The position numbers were made by a program, and so were the translations under genes. The notes beneath the pieces are model-generated. The model had not been told where the DNA came from. It did no database searches and worked only from the letters and a program-made list of their open reading frames with translations. A DNA stretch of 64,000 bases, taken from assembly GCF_001921865.1 (NCBI RefSeq), contig NZ_MSCT01000006.1, positions 186,001 to 250,000 of the forward strand. The letters run 5' to 3'. Within the stretch, counting starts at the first letter, position 1, and the number at the start of each line of letters is the position of its first letter. This DNA comes from Pseudomonas chlororaphis (GTDB lineage Bacteria > Pseudomonadota > Gammaproteobacteria > Pseudomonadales > Pseudomonadaceae). Below are positions 24,792-33,384 of the stretch, piece by piece.

Positions 24792-25712
24792 ATGAGCCGT
24801 AAAGCCATTCATTGGAGCGGTGTATTCCCTGCCGTCAGCACCCAGTTCAAAGCCGACTTTTCCCTCGACCTGGACGCCACCCACAAGGTCATGCGCAACT
24901 TGGTGGCCGACGGTGTGTCGGGCCTGGTGGTGTGCGGCACCGTCGGTGAAAACACTTCCCTGAGCACCGCGGAAAAACTCTCGGTGATCGAGGTCGCCAA
25001 GGACGCCGCCGGCGGCCGAGTGCCGGTGATCGCCGGGATCGCCGAATTCACCACCGACTTCGCCCGCAATACCGTGCGCGAAGCAGCCAAGGTCGGCGTC
25101 GACGGGGTGATGGTGATGCCGGCCTTGGTGTACTCGGCCAAGTCCCACGAAACCGCCGCGCACTTTCGCGCCATCGCCACCGGCACCGACCTGCCGGTGA
25201 TGGTCTACAACAACCCGCCGATCTATAAGAACGACGTCACCCCGGACGTGCTGATCGCCTTGCAGGACTGCGAAAACATCGTCTGCTTCAAGGATTCCTC
25301 CGGCGACACCCGGCGCTTCATCGACCTGCGCAATGCCGTGGGCGATCGCTTCGTGCTGTTCGCCGGGCTGGACGACGTGGTGGTGGAAAGCATCGCCGTC
25401 GGCGCCGAAGGCTGGGTCTCGGGGATGTCCAACGCCTTCCCGAAAGAGGGCGAGACGCTGTTCCGCCTGGCCAGGGAAAAACGCTTCGAGGAAGCCCTGG
25501 CGCTGTACCGCTGGTTCATGCCGCTGCTGCACCTGGACGCGCGTCCGGACCTGGTGCAGTGCATCAAGCTCTGCGAGGAACTGGTCGGGCGCGGTTCCTC
25601 GATCACCCGGCCGCCGCGCCTGGCCCTGCAGGGCGAGACCCTGGCCGAGGTCAAGGCGATCGTCGCCAAGGCCCTGGCCGAGCGTCCGCAACTGCCGGAC
25701 GTCGGTCTGTAA
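24792..25712 (+). CDS. lhpC: DapA-like Delta1-pyrroline-4-hydroxy-2-carboxylate deaminase (306 aa)
   Basis: Dihydrodipicolinate-synthase-family lyase: VCGTVGENTSLSTAEKL near residue 44, VMVYNNPPIYKNDV near 135 with the conserved Tyr, and CFKDSSGDTRRF near 163 carrying the Schiff-base Lys. In hydroxyproline catabolism this member deaminates and dehydrates the cyclic imino acid to alpha-ketoglutarate semialdehyde. The assignment rests on its place beside epimerase, dehydrogenase and semialdehyde dehydrogenase genes. The start at 24792 (MSRKAIHW) follows AAGGACCAGACC. It is distinct from the DapA-like protein at 2352-3239. Confidence 0.87.
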   Translation: MSRKAIHWSGVFPAVSTQFKADFSLDLDATHKVMRNLVADGVSGLVVCGTVGENTSLSTAEKLSVIEVAKDAAGGRVPVIAGIAEFTTDFARNTVREAAKVGVDGVMVMPALVYSAKSHETAAHFRAIATGTDLPVMVYNNPPIYKNDVTPDVLIALQDCENIVCFKDSSGDTRRFIDLRNAVGDRFVLFAGLDDVVVESIAVGAEGWVSGMSNAFPKEGETLFRLAREKRFEEALALYRWFMPLLHLDARPDLVQCIKLCEELVGRGSSITRPPRLALQGETLAEVKAIVAKALAERPQLPDVGL

Positions 25713-25763
25713 CCCCCGGTCGCAGGGCGCTGCCGCGCAGTGTCGGGGCGCCCTGTCCTCGAG

Positions 25764-25771
25764 AAGAACAA
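25764..25771 (+). promoter_or_regulatory. candidate Hfq/Crc motif, distal, permease leader
   Basis: AAGAACAA matches AANAANAA about 100 bases before the permease start. It is the first of two such motifs in this leader. Confidence 0.35.
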
Positions 25772-25847
25772 TCACCGTGTTTCACCGTGCCGAGCGCCTG
25801 TTCGCAGGCGAGCGACGCGACATTCGATCTGCCTATTCCAATAACTC

Positions 25848-25855
25848 AATAAGAA
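25848..25855 (+). promoter_or_regulatory. candidate Hfq/Crc motif overlapping the permease ribosome binding site
   Basis: AATAAGAA matches AANAANAA and runs into the Shine-Dalgarno AAGAAGG about 10 bases before the permease ATG, the place where Hfq/Crc would block translation. This is the best-placed of the plus-strand candidates. Confidence 0.55.
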
Positions 25856-25864
25856 GGCGCGCCT

Positions 25865-27433
25865 ATGTCAGGCCAAGGCAAATTCAAGAAACAGCTCTCT
25901 CTGGTTGACCTCACGTTCATCGGCCTGGGGGCGATCTTCGGCTCCGGCTGGTTGTTCGCCGCCAGCCATGTCTCGGCCATCGCCGGGCCGGCGGGGATCT
26001 TCTCCTGGCTGCTCGGCGGGTTCGCCGTCCTGCTGCTGGGCATCGTCTACTGCGAACTCGGCGCGGCCCTGCCGCGAGCCGGCGGCGTGGTGCGCTACCC
26101 GGTGTTTTCCCACGGGCCGCTGCTGGGTTACCTGATGGGCTTCATCACCCTGATCGCCTTTTCCAGCCTGGTGGCCATCGAGGTGGTGGCGGCGCGGCAA
26201 TACGCGGCGGCCTGGTTTCCCGGGCTGACCCATGCCGGCAGCAGCAACCCGACCCTTCTCGGCTGGCTGCTGCAATTCGCCCTGTTGTGCCTGTTCTTCT
26301 GGCTCAACTATTCCAGCGTCAAGACCTTCGCCAAATCCAACAACTTCATCAGCCTGTTCAAGTTCATCGTGCCGCTGCTGGTCATTGGCGTGCTGTTCAC
26401 CTTCTTCAAACCGGACAATTTCCACGTCCAGGGGTTTGCCCCGTTCGGCCTCTCCGGCATCGAGATGGCGGTGTCCGCCGGCGGCATTATCTTCGCCTAC
26501 CTGGGCCTGACGCCGATCATCTCGGTGGCCAGCGAAGTGCGTCATCCGCAGCGCACCATTCCCATCGCGCTGATCCTCTCGGTACTGCTCTCGACCCTGA
26601 TCTACGGCCTGCTGCAACTGGCATTCCTGGGCAGCATTCCCACGGAAATGCTGGCCAACGGCTGGAGCGGCATCAGCAAGGAGTTCTCCTTGCCGTACCG
26701 CGACATCGCCCTGACCCTGGGCGTCGGCTGGCTGGCCTACCTGGTGGTGGCGGACGCGGTCATTTCCCCCAGCGGCTGCGGCAACATCTACATGAACGCC
26801 ACGCCGCGGGTGGTGTACGGCTGGGCGAAGACCGGGACCTTTTTCAAGATCTTCACCCGCATCGACGAAGCGTCCGGCATCCCGCGCCCGGCGCTGTGGC
26901 TGACCTTCGGCCTGTCGGTGTTCTGGACCCTGCCGTTCCCGTCCTGGGAAGCGCTGATCAACGTGGTGTCGGCGGCCCTGGTCCTGAGTTACGCGGTGGC
27001 CCCGATCAGCGTCGCGGCGCTGCGCAAGAGCGCGCCGGACCTGCCGCGGCCGTTCCGGGTCAGCGGCTTCGGCGTGCTGGGGCCGGTGTCGTTCGTCATC
27101 GCCGCGCTGATCGTCTACTGGTCCGGCTGGGGCACGGTGTCCTGGCTGCTGGGCTTGCAGATCCTGATGTTCATCATCTACCTGGGCTGCAAGCGCCTGG
27201 TGCCGACCGACCACCTGAGCCTCGGCGAGCAGGTGCGCTCGTCGCTGTGGTTGATCGCCTTCTACGCCCTGACCATCGTCATTTCCTACCTCGGCAGCTT
27301 CGGCGGCATCGGCGCCCTCAGCCACCCCTTCGACACCCTGAGCGTCACCGTCATGGCCCTGTGCATCTACTACTGGGGCGCCCATACCGGAGTGCCGCGC
27401 AGCAAGCTGCTGCTCGAGGGGGACGACGAATGA
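25865..27433 (+). CDS. APC-family amino-acid permease, probable hydroxyproline importer (522 aa)
   Basis: Inner-membrane amino acid/polyamine/organocation permease with about 12-14 hydrophobic segments. It starts with the APC signature [32 protein letters not shown] (residues about 14-46), followed by [18 protein letters not shown]. Slightly longer than typical, with two extra C-terminal helices. It lies between the deaminase and semialdehyde dehydrogenase genes, so hydroxyproline or a related imino acid is the likely substrate. From memory, P. aeruginosa uses an ABC system for hydroxyproline, so this looks like an alternative import solution. CA-motifs in the leader suggest catabolite repression. 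Confidence 0.9.
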   Translation: MSGQGKFKKQLSLVDLTFIGLGAIFGSGWLFAASHVSAIAGPAGIFSWLLGGFAVLLLGIVYCELGAALPRAGGVVRYPVFSHGPLLGYLMGFITLIAFSSLVAIEVVAARQYAAAWFPGLTHAGSSNPTLLGWLLQFALLCLFFWLNYSSVKTFAKSNNFISLFKFIVPLLVIGVLFTFFKPDNFHVQGFAPFGLSGIEMAVSAGGIIFAYLGLTPIISVASEVRHPQRTIPIALILSVLLSTLIYGLLQLAFLGSIPTEMLANGWSGISKEFSLPYRDIALTLGVGWLAYLVVADAVISPSGCGNIYMNATPRVVYGWAKTGTFFKIFTRIDEASGIPRPALWLTFGLSVFWTLPFPSWEALINVVSAALVLSYAVAPISVAALRKSAPDLPRPFRVSGFGVLGPVSFVIAALIVYWSGWGTVSWLLGLQILMFIIYLGCKRLVPTDHLSLGEQVRSSLWLIAFYALTIVISYLGSFGGIGALSHPFDTLSVTVMALCIYYWGAHTGVPRSKLLLEGDDE

Positions 27434-27485
27434 CCGCTGGCCGCGCCCTTTATTCAGATCACGCCAACCCTCGGAGAGAGAACCC

Positions 27486-29060
27486 ATGCCTGTAACCGGA
27501 CAACTGCTGATCGGCCAAGCCCGCGTGCGCGGCGACCACGGCGAAGTGCATGCGCTGGCCGCCGCCACCGGCGAGGTCCTGGCGCCGAGTTTCGGCGGCG
27601 CCGGCCCAAGCGACCTGGAGCGCGCCTGCGCCCTGGCCGAGGCGGCGTTCGACCGTTATCGGGAAACCAGCCTGGAGCAACGGGCGGCCTTTCTGGAAAG
27701 CATCGCCGGCAATATCCTCGCCCTGGGCGACGAATTGATCGAGCGTTGCATGAGCGAAACCGGTTTGCCCCGGGCCCGCCTGGAAGGCGAGCGCGGGCGC
27801 ACGGTGGGCCAGTTGCGCCTGTTCGCGGCGGTGGTGCGCGACGGCAGTTTCCTCGAGGCGCGGATCGAGCCGGCGCAACCCGAGCGCCAGCCCTTGCCCA
27901 AGGCGGACCTGCGCCTGCGGCAGATCGCCGTGGGGCCGGTGGCGGTGTTCGGCGCGTCGAATTTTCCCCTGGCGTTTTCCGTGGCCGGCGGCGACACCGC
28001 CTCGGCCCTGGCCGCCGGTTGCCCGGTGGTGGTCAAGGCGCATTCGGCGCACCCCGGCACTTCGGAGTTGGTGGGGCGGGCGATCCAGCAAGCGGTGCAG
28101 CGCCACGACTTGCCGGAAGGGGTGTTCTCGCTGCTGTTCGATGCCGGCCGCAGCATCGGCCAGGGGGTGGTGGCGGACCGGCGGATCAAGGCGGTGGGCT
28201 TCACCGGCTCGCGCAGTGGCGGGGTGGCGTTGATGCAGATCGCCGCGGCCCGCGAGGAACCGATTCCGGTGTATGCCGAGATGAGCTCGATCAACCCGGT
28301 GCTGCTGTTGCCCGCGGCGTTATCCGCGCGCGGCGAGGCAATCGCCAAGGCCTTTGTCAGGGCCCTGACCCTGGGCGCCGGGCAGTTCTGCACCAACCCC
28401 GGGCTGATCCTGGCCGTCGACGGCCCGGCGTTGCGGGCGTTCGAAGCGGCGGCGACCGCGGCGCTCGCAGCAGCCCCCGCGCAAACCATGCTCACCCCGG
28501 GCATCCATGCCAGCTACTGCCGGGGCGTCGAGCGGCTGCACGCGCAAGCCGAAGTTGAAGCCTTGGGGCAGGGCGGGTCGGGTGAGGCTTATCAGGCTCG
28601 CGCCGCGCTGTTCGCCACCTCGGCCGCGGCCTTCATGGCGCGCGCGCCACTGCGCGAAGAAGTCTTCGGCCCGGCGTCGTTGATCGTGCGGTGCACGGAC
28701 GCGGCGCAGATGAACACCCTGCTGGCAACGCTGGAGGGGCAGTTGACCATCGCCCTGCACCTGAGCGATGACGACCATCCGCAGGCCCGGGCGCTGCTGC
28801 CGCTGCTGGAAAGAAAGGCCGGGCGCCTGCTGGTCAACGGTTTTGGCACCGGGGTCGAAGTCGGCCATGCGATGGTCCATGGCGGGCCGTTCCCGGCCAC
28901 CTCCGATCCTCGCACCACCTCGGTGGGCAGCCTGGCGATCCAGCGGTTCCTGCGCCCGGTGTCCTACCAGGACCTGCCCGACGCGCTGCTGCCGCAGGCG
29001 TTGCGCAACGCCAATCCGCTGCACATCCCGCAACGCCTCGACGGCCTGCGCCCGGTATGA
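27486..29060 (+). CDS. lhpG: alpha-ketoglutarate semialdehyde dehydrogenase (524 aa)
   Basis: NAD(P)-dependent aldehyde dehydrogenase of the 2,5-dioxovalerate/ketoglutarate-semialdehyde group. Cofactor region [35 protein letters not shown] near residue 155; [13 protein letters not shown] near 238; general-base Glu in [11 protein letters not shown] near 262; nucleophile Cys in [11 protein letters not shown] near 300. Length and the [10 protein letters not shown] variant fit this subgroup. It catalyses the last pathway step, giving alpha-ketoglutarate. The start at 27486 follows CGGAGAGAGAACCC, 52 bp after the permease. Confidence 0.9.
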   Translation: MPVTGQLLIGQARVRGDHGEVHALAAATGEVLAPSFGGAGPSDLERACALAEAAFDRYRETSLEQRAAFLESIAGNILALGDELIERCMSETGLPRARLEGERGRTVGQLRLFAAVVRDGSFLEARIEPAQPERQPLPKADLRLRQIAVGPVAVFGASNFPLAFSVAGGDTASALAAGCPVVVKAHSAHPGTSELVGRAIQQAVQRHDLPEGVFSLLFDAGRSIGQGVVADRRIKAVGFTGSRSGGVALMQIAAAREEPIPVYAEMSSINPVLLLPAALSARGEAIAKAFVRALTLGAGQFCTNPGLILAVDGPALRAFEAAATAALAAAPAQTMLTPGIHASYCRGVERLHAQAEVEALGQGGSGEAYQARAALFATSAAAFMARAPLREEVFGPASLIVRCTDAAQMNTLLATLEGQLTIALHLSDDDHPQARALLPLLERKAGRLLVNGFGTGVEVGHAMVHGGPFPATSDPRTTSVGSLAIQRFLRPVSYQDLPDALLPQALRNANPLHIPQRLDGLRPV

Positions 29061-29155
29061 CCCGGCTGTAGGCGCTGGCGCAGGCTGCGAGCGTCTTTCC
29101 ACTCACCGGGTCGGGCGTTGCCGACCCTTTTCTTGTCGCAAGACCAGGAGCCCCC

Positions 29156-30172
29156 ATGGCCGATCTCGTCACCCTTTCCCTTGCTGAAGTCCATGAGTTG
29201 TCGCTCGAGGTCTTGACTCGCCACGGCCTGTCCGACGCCCATGCCCGGGCCATCGCCGAGGTCATCACCCAGGGCCAGCGCGACGAGTGCCACTCCCATG
29301 GCCTGTACCGCCTGCTGGGCTGTGTGCGTTCGTTACGCGAGGGCAAGGTCGAGCCGCTGGCCGTGCCGAGCGTGCGCTCCATTTCCGCGGGGGTGCTGGA
29401 GGTGGACGCGCACTACGGCTACTCCTTGCTGGCGTTCCAGACCGGCTTGCCGCTGCTGGCGCAAAAGGCCCGCAGCCAGGGCATCGCCGCCATGGCGATC
29501 AAGCGCTGTTTTCATTTCTCGGCGCTGTGGCCGGAGGTCGAGGCCATCGCCGCCGAAGGCCTGGTGGGCCTCGCGATGAACCCCAGCCACAGCTGGGTGG
29601 CGCCGGCCGGCGGCAAGCAGCCGGTGTTCGGCACCAACCCGTTGGCGTTCGCCTGGCCGCGGCCGTCGGGCCAGCCGTTCGTGTTCGACTTCGCCACCAG
29701 CGCCATCGCCCGCGGCGATATCGAACTGCACGCCCGGCAAGGCAAAGCCATTCCCGCGCACTGGGCCATCGACGCCCAGGGCCAACCCACCACCGACGCC
29801 CGGGCCGCCCTGCAAGGCGCCATGCAAACCTTCGGCGGGCACAAGGGCTCGGCCCTGGCGGCGATGATCGAACTGCTGGCCGGCGCGTTGATCGGCGACC
29901 TCACCAGCGCCGAGTCCATGGCCTTCGACGCCGGCGTCGGCGCCGCGCCCTGCCACGGCGAACTGCTCCTGGCGTTCGATCCCAAGGTGTTTCTCGGCCA
30001 GGACCATGAGCAGGGCCTGGCGCGGGCCGAAGGCCTGTTCGCGGCGATCACCGGGCAGGGCGCGCGGCTGCCGTCGCAGCGGCGTTTCGAGGCGCGGGCC
30101 CGCAGCGTGAAAGACGGCGTGCAGATCCCTCGCGCGCTGTTCGACGATATCCAAGCGTTGCTGGATCAATAA
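29156..30172 (+). CDS. lhpI: Ldh2-type Delta1-pyrroline/piperideine-2-carboxylate reductase (338 aa)
   Basis: Malate/L-lactate dehydrogenase (Ldh2) family NADPH enzyme that reduces cyclic imino acids to L-proline or L-pipecolate. Typical features are DECHSHGLYRLLGCVRSL near residue 42 with the catalytic His, GLAMNPSHSWVAPAGGKQPVFGTNPLAFAWP near 140-170, and GGHKGSALAAMIELLAGAL near 227. In Pseudomonas it pairs with a trans-3-hydroxyproline dehydratase (LhpH). No such partner gene is in this window, so its role here may be proline recovery from Delta1-pyrroline-2-carboxylate or pipecolate metabolism. Last gene of the plus-strand arm. Confidence 0.85.
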   Translation: MADLVTLSLAEVHELSLEVLTRHGLSDAHARAIAEVITQGQRDECHSHGLYRLLGCVRSLREGKVEPLAVPSVRSISAGVLEVDAHYGYSLLAFQTGLPLLAQKARSQGIAAMAIKRCFHFSALWPEVEAIAAEGLVGLAMNPSHSWVAPAGGKQPVFGTNPLAFAWPRPSGQPFVFDFATSAIARGDIELHARQGKAIPAHWAIDAQGQPTTDARAALQGAMQTFGGHKGSALAAMIELLAGALIGDLTSAESMAFDAGVGAAPCHGELLLAFDPKVFLGQDHEQGLARAEGLFAAITGQGARLPSQRRFEARARSVKDGVQIPRALFDDIQALLDQ

Positions 30173-30183
30173 CCGCGCCCCCC

Positions 30184-30278
30184 TGTAGGAGCGAGCTTGC
30201 TCGCGATAGCGTCGGTGGCCGTTGCCTGGAGCTGGGTGGTGCCTGGGAGGGTGTATCGCGAGCAAGCTCGCTCCTACA
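30184..30278. repeat. REP inverted pair (GTAGGAGCGAGC class)
   Basis: TGTAGGAGCGAGCTTGCTCG begins the unit and CGAGCAAGCTCGCTCCTACA closes it; the arms are near-perfect over about 24 bases. It lies 11 bases beyond the end of the plus-strand hydroxyproline arm. Confidence 0.88.
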
Positions 30279-30357
30279 AAAAAGGGGCGGGCGTCCGGGG
30301 CCGTCTGCTATTTTCTCTGCGGCGTCTCTCCCCTCGGCGAATAAGGATATCCAGTCG

Positions 30358-30903
30358 ATGAACCCGCGCTTCGAAACGCTGCACTTCGAAACCCCCAACC
30401 TGTTGCTGCGCCCACGCACCCTCGAGCATTTCGAGGCGTGCATCGCCATGGATCTCGATCCGCTTGTCACTCGCTACGTTCCCGGCCCCTGGGACGGTGG
30501 GCGGGCCCATCGCGATTTCGTGCGTTCGCGGATCGAGCGCGACTTCGGCGAGTCTTGCGGTTATTGGGCGATTTTCGCCAAGTCGGCGCCGGACGAGTTT
30601 CTGGGCTGGGTGTCGTTCATTCCCTATGACGCCGTCGGTCCCGAGCTGGAAATGGGCTGGCGCCTGGTCCAGCGGGCCTGGGGCCGGGGCATTGCCTCGG
30701 AGGCGGCGGGGCGGATCGTCGAACATGCGTTTCTCGGCGCCGGGGTCGAGCGCATCGTGGCCGATGCCCATGCCTTGAACGAGGCTTCGCTGGGGGTGGC
30801 GCGCAAGCTCGGTTTTCGCTTTGTCCGCGACGGCGAATTCGAGGGCCTGCCGAGCAAGTTTTTCGAGATGAGCCGGGCGGATTTCGTCGCGCGCGGGCGT
30901 TGA
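30358..30903 (+). CDS. GNAT-family N-acetyltransferase, RimJ/RimL-like (181 aa)
   Basis: Acetyl-CoA-dependent acyltransferase. The opening FETPNLLLRPRTLEHFEACIAMDLDP is the RimJ/RimL-type N-terminus. The acetyl-CoA loop is ELEMGWRLVQRAWGRGIASEAAGRIVEHAF (RxxGxG/A as RAWGRGIASEA) near residue 98-127, and NEASLGVARKLGFRFVRDGEF near 140 is the usual beta6-alpha4 segment. The start is the ATG at 30358 (MNPRFETLHFE). It is a single gene with no informative neighbours; the acceptor is unknown (ribosomal protein, peptide or antibiotic-like amines are all found in the family). Confidence 0.9.
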   Translation: MNPRFETLHFETPNLLLRPRTLEHFEACIAMDLDPLVTRYVPGPWDGGRAHRDFVRSRIERDFGESCGYWAIFAKSAPDEFLGWVSFIPYDAVGPELEMGWRLVQRAWGRGIASEAAGRIVEHAFLGAGVERIVADAHALNEASLGVARKLGFRFVRDGEFEGLPSKFFEMSRADFVARGR

Positions 30904-31082
30904 CCGGTCGCCGCTGACCGGCCGTTTGTCGCCGTCTCGCCAGTGCCTTTCGCCGGCCGCTTTCAGGTTCAGCAAACAGACAGTTGCCAGCTGCTAAAAC
31001 ACTTCCTGTGCCTGGCAGGAGCCGGGTAGTTGCAGGGGGCGTTTGAAGAGGTCCACATCGGCGGCGACGTCGGGGAGGCAGC

Positions 31083-31424
31083 ATGTTGTTACGTTACACG
31101 GCTCTGGTGGCGGTGGTCGTAGTGGCCTCCGGGTGTGTGCAGGAACGGGTGGTGCGCGAGCGGGCGGTGGTCGGGCCCGCGATGCCGGTGGCCTACGCCG
31201 AGGTGGTCGCGCCGCGGCCGCCGCCGGTGCGGGTCATCGAAGTCGAGCCCATGCATCGTCCGGGTTATGTCTGGTCCCGGGCGTACTGGCATTGGGACGG
31301 CCAGCACTATGTGGCGGTCCATGGGCACTGGGAGTCGTTGCGTCCCGGTTACCATTATGTGCACCCGTTCTGGGAACCTCGCGGCGATGGCTGGCACCTG
31401 CACGCGGGTGGCTGGGCCAGCTGA
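31083..31424 (+). CDS. small lipoprotein with Tyr/Trp/His-rich repeat, YXWGXW-like (113 aa)
   Basis: Lipoprotein signal peptide with lipobox VASGC (Cys18), then a proline-rich linker (APRPPPVRVIEVEP) and an aromatic C-terminus (RPGYVWSRAYWHWDGQHYVAVHGHWE, GYHYVHPFWEPRGDGWHLHAGGW) of the YXWGXW-repeat type found in envelope lipoproteins. ATG at 31083 follows GGGAGGCAGC. Residues after Cys18 (Val19-Gln20) lack the inner-membrane Asp+2 signal, so outer-membrane anchoring is likely. Function of the family is not defined. A strong terminator follows. Confidence 0.85.
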   Translation: MLLRYTALVAVVVVASGCVQERVVRERAVVGPAMPVAYAEVVAPRPPPVRVIEVEPMHRPGYVWSRAYWHWDGQHYVAVHGHWESLRPGYHYVHPFWEPRGDGWHLHAGGWAS

Positions 31425-31434
31425 AGCGTTAAAG

Positions 31435-31462
31435 AAAACGACCCGCACGGGTCGTTTTTTTT
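31435..31462 (+). terminator. rho-independent terminator
   Basis: AAAACGACCC-GCAC-GGGTCGTTTT followed by four more T. The 10-bp stem and U-tract lie 11 bases after the lipoprotein stop; because of the flanking A-tract it could act on both strands and also serve the convergent reductase gene. Confidence 0.92.
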
Positions 31463-31493
31463 CGCCCTCGGCAAAGGGTTGCCGGCCCTGGTT

Positions 31494-32156
31494 TCAGGAG
31501 CGCCAGGCGCCTTCGGGCAGTTCGACTTCGCGCTGCGCCGCTGCCAAGGCCGCGCGCAGCCCCGGCTTGTCCAGCGGGACGCAATAGGCCGGTTTGGCCC
31601 GCTCGAAGCGCCAGCTGTCCGCCAGGCCGCCGCCGTCGACGGCATCGAACCCCAGCTCGTCCAGCAACCGCGTCACCTGGGCCTTGGCCTCGGGATCGTC
31701 GCCGGCGATGGGCAGGGCACGACGGTCCGCGGCGCCGGCTGGGCGGGCGTCGGTCAGCAGGTCCTGGGCGAGGATGGCGTTGAACACTTTCACCACCCTG
31801 GCGCCTTCGAGGTGCTCGGCGAGCAACTCGCTGGTGGTGCGGGCAAAACGGTCGAGGACCTCGATCCGGCCGTCGCGGTCCGGGTAATAGTTGTTGGCGT
31901 CCAGCACCGTCTTGCCGGCCAGCAGGGCCGCGGGCAGGCTGCGGTAGTGGGCCAGCGGGATGGCGACCAGGACCAGTTCGCCGAACCCCACGGCGTCTTC
32001 GACGCTGCCGATGCGGCTGCCGCGAATACCGCTGGCCACGCTGCTCATGGTCTGCGGGCCGCGGGAGTTGCTGAGCATCACCTCATGCCCTGCCGCCAGG
32101 GCCAGTTGCGCCACGGCGCGCCCGATAAAACCTGCTCCGATAATGCCGATACGCAT
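31494..32156 (-). CDS. NADP-binding oxidoreductase, F420-dependent reductase-like (220 aa)
   Basis: Rossmann protein of the F420 oxidoreductase/NADPH-dependent coenzyme family: MRIGIIGAGFIGRAVAQLAL at the start (GxGxxG), VMLSNSRGP near 27, VLVAIPLAHYRSLPAALLAGKTVLDANNYYPDRDG near 62-95, and ARVVKVFNAI near 120. Of two in-frame ATGs (32162 and 32156), 32156 is chosen because GGAG lies seven bases from it and only one base from the other. It is divergent from a LysR regulator 99 bp away, which probably controls it. Substrate unknown. Confidence 0.88.
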   Translation of the reverse strand: MRIGIIGAGFIGRAVAQLALAAGHEVMLSNSRGPQTMSSVASGIRGSRIGSVEDAVGFGELVLVAIPLAHYRSLPAALLAGKTVLDANNYYPDRDGRIEVLDRFARTTSELLAEHLEGARVVKVFNAILAQDLLTDARPAGAADRRALPIAGDDPEAKAQVTRLLDELGFDAVDGGGLADSWRFERAKPAYCVPLDKPGLRAALAAAQREVELPEGAWRS

Positions 32157-32255
32157 GTCCATGCTCCGTTGAAAGGATCGAGCGGCTATGATGATTCGCA
32201 ACCAGAAGGCGATAAATAAGCATCGAATAATGGGTCTTGTTACTGAGAGTGTTGA

Positions 32256-33149
32256 ATGATGGATCGTCTCACCAGTATGGAGGCCTTTGTCGCGGCCGCC
32301 GAAAGCGGGTCCTACGCTCGAGCCGCGACGCGCCTGGGGCTGTCGCCGCAGATGGTCGCCAAGCATGTCGCGGCGCTGGAGCAGCGGCTGGGCGCGCGCC
32401 TGCTCAACCGCACCACGCGCCGGCAGAGCCTGACCGAGTTGGGCAGCGCCTACCTGGAGCGTTGCAAGCACATCCTCGGCGAAGCCCTGGCCGCCGATTC
32501 GCTGGCGCAGATCATGAACGCCACGCCTCGCGGCAAATTGCGGATCAGTGCGCCGGTGACCTTCGGTTCCTACAGCCTGATGCCATTCGTCACGGCGTTC
32601 TTGCGCGAACACCCCGAAGTGGAAATCGACCTGCACCTCACCGACCGTTTCATCGACCTGGTGGAGGAGGGCTTTGAAGCGGTCTTTCGCATCGGCCCGC
32701 TGGCCGACTCCAGCCTGACCGCGCGTCCCTTGGCGCCTTACCGATTGATCGCCTGCGCGGCGCCGGCCTATCTCGCGGCCCGGGGGACGCCACGGGTGCC
32801 GGCCGATCTCGAAGCCCATGAATGCCTGGGATACGTCTACTGGTCGCGCCCGGCCGACCCGCACTGGTTGTTCCGGCGCGACGGCGAGGAACAGGGGGTG
32901 CGGGTGCGCAGCCGTTTGCAAGTGAATGAGAGCAAGGCCTTGCTGTCGGCGGCCGTGGACGGCTTCGGCATCGTGCTCGGGCCGGCGGATTTTCTCGAGC
33001 CGGCCCGGGCCGCGGGGGAGCTGGTGCAACTGTTGCCCGGGTATGAGGCGCCGAGTCGGGCGATGCACCTGCTGTACCGCGCCGACCGGCAGATGACCGC
33101 CAAGCTGCGGCATTTCATCGATGCCGCGCTTGTGCGTTTCGGCGCCTGA
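32256..33149 (+). CDS. LysR-family regulator (297 aa)
   Basis: Winged HTH at residues about 4-62 (MDRLTSMEAFVAAAESGSYARAATRLGLSPQMVAKHVAALEQRLG) and effector domain about 90-295 (GKLRISAPVTFGSYSLMPFVTAFLREHPEVEIDL). The DRLTSMEAFV start and short wing place it in the CrgA/PtxR-like LysR subgroup. Two adjacent ATGs (32256, 32259) are equally possible starts. It is divergent from the NADP-binding oxidoreductase and by the usual LysR logic should regulate it. Confidence 0.92.
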   Translation: MMDRLTSMEAFVAAAESGSYARAATRLGLSPQMVAKHVAALEQRLGARLLNRTTRRQSLTELGSAYLERCKHILGEALAADSLAQIMNATPRGKLRISAPVTFGSYSLMPFVTAFLREHPEVEIDLHLTDRFIDLVEEGFEAVFRIGPLADSSLTARPLAPYRLIACAAPAYLAARGTPRVPADLEAHECLGYVYWSRPADPHWLFRRDGEEQGVRVRSRLQVNESKALLSAAVDGFGIVLGPADFLEPARAAGELVQLLPGYEAPSRAMHLLYRADRQMTAKLRHFIDAALVRFGA

Positions 33150-33165
33150 GGCCGCGCCTGGAAAT

Positions 33166-33197
33166 GCTCAAGACGCTCTAGATCACAGGTCTTGAGC
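33166..33197. terminator. inverted repeat after lysR, possible terminator
   Basis: GCTCAAGAC ... GTCTTGAGC: perfect 9-bp arms with a 14-base loop, 17 bases after the LysR stop. There is no T-tract, so termination is not certain. Confidence 0.4.
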
Positions 33198-33384
33198 CGC
33201 CGGTTTTGTGGCGTAGATACCGTTCGTCCGACGGATGGGTTTGGCAATCGCCTGTCCGTCAGTCATCCTGCCCGGCGGGATGTCCTAGTGCCATTACTGT
33301 TTCAGGCACGCCGCATCCTTCCAAGCCTCTCTGCAAATAGGTTGTTTATGCTGATGATCGCGTTATCCCGGCCCGAGGTTGTGT

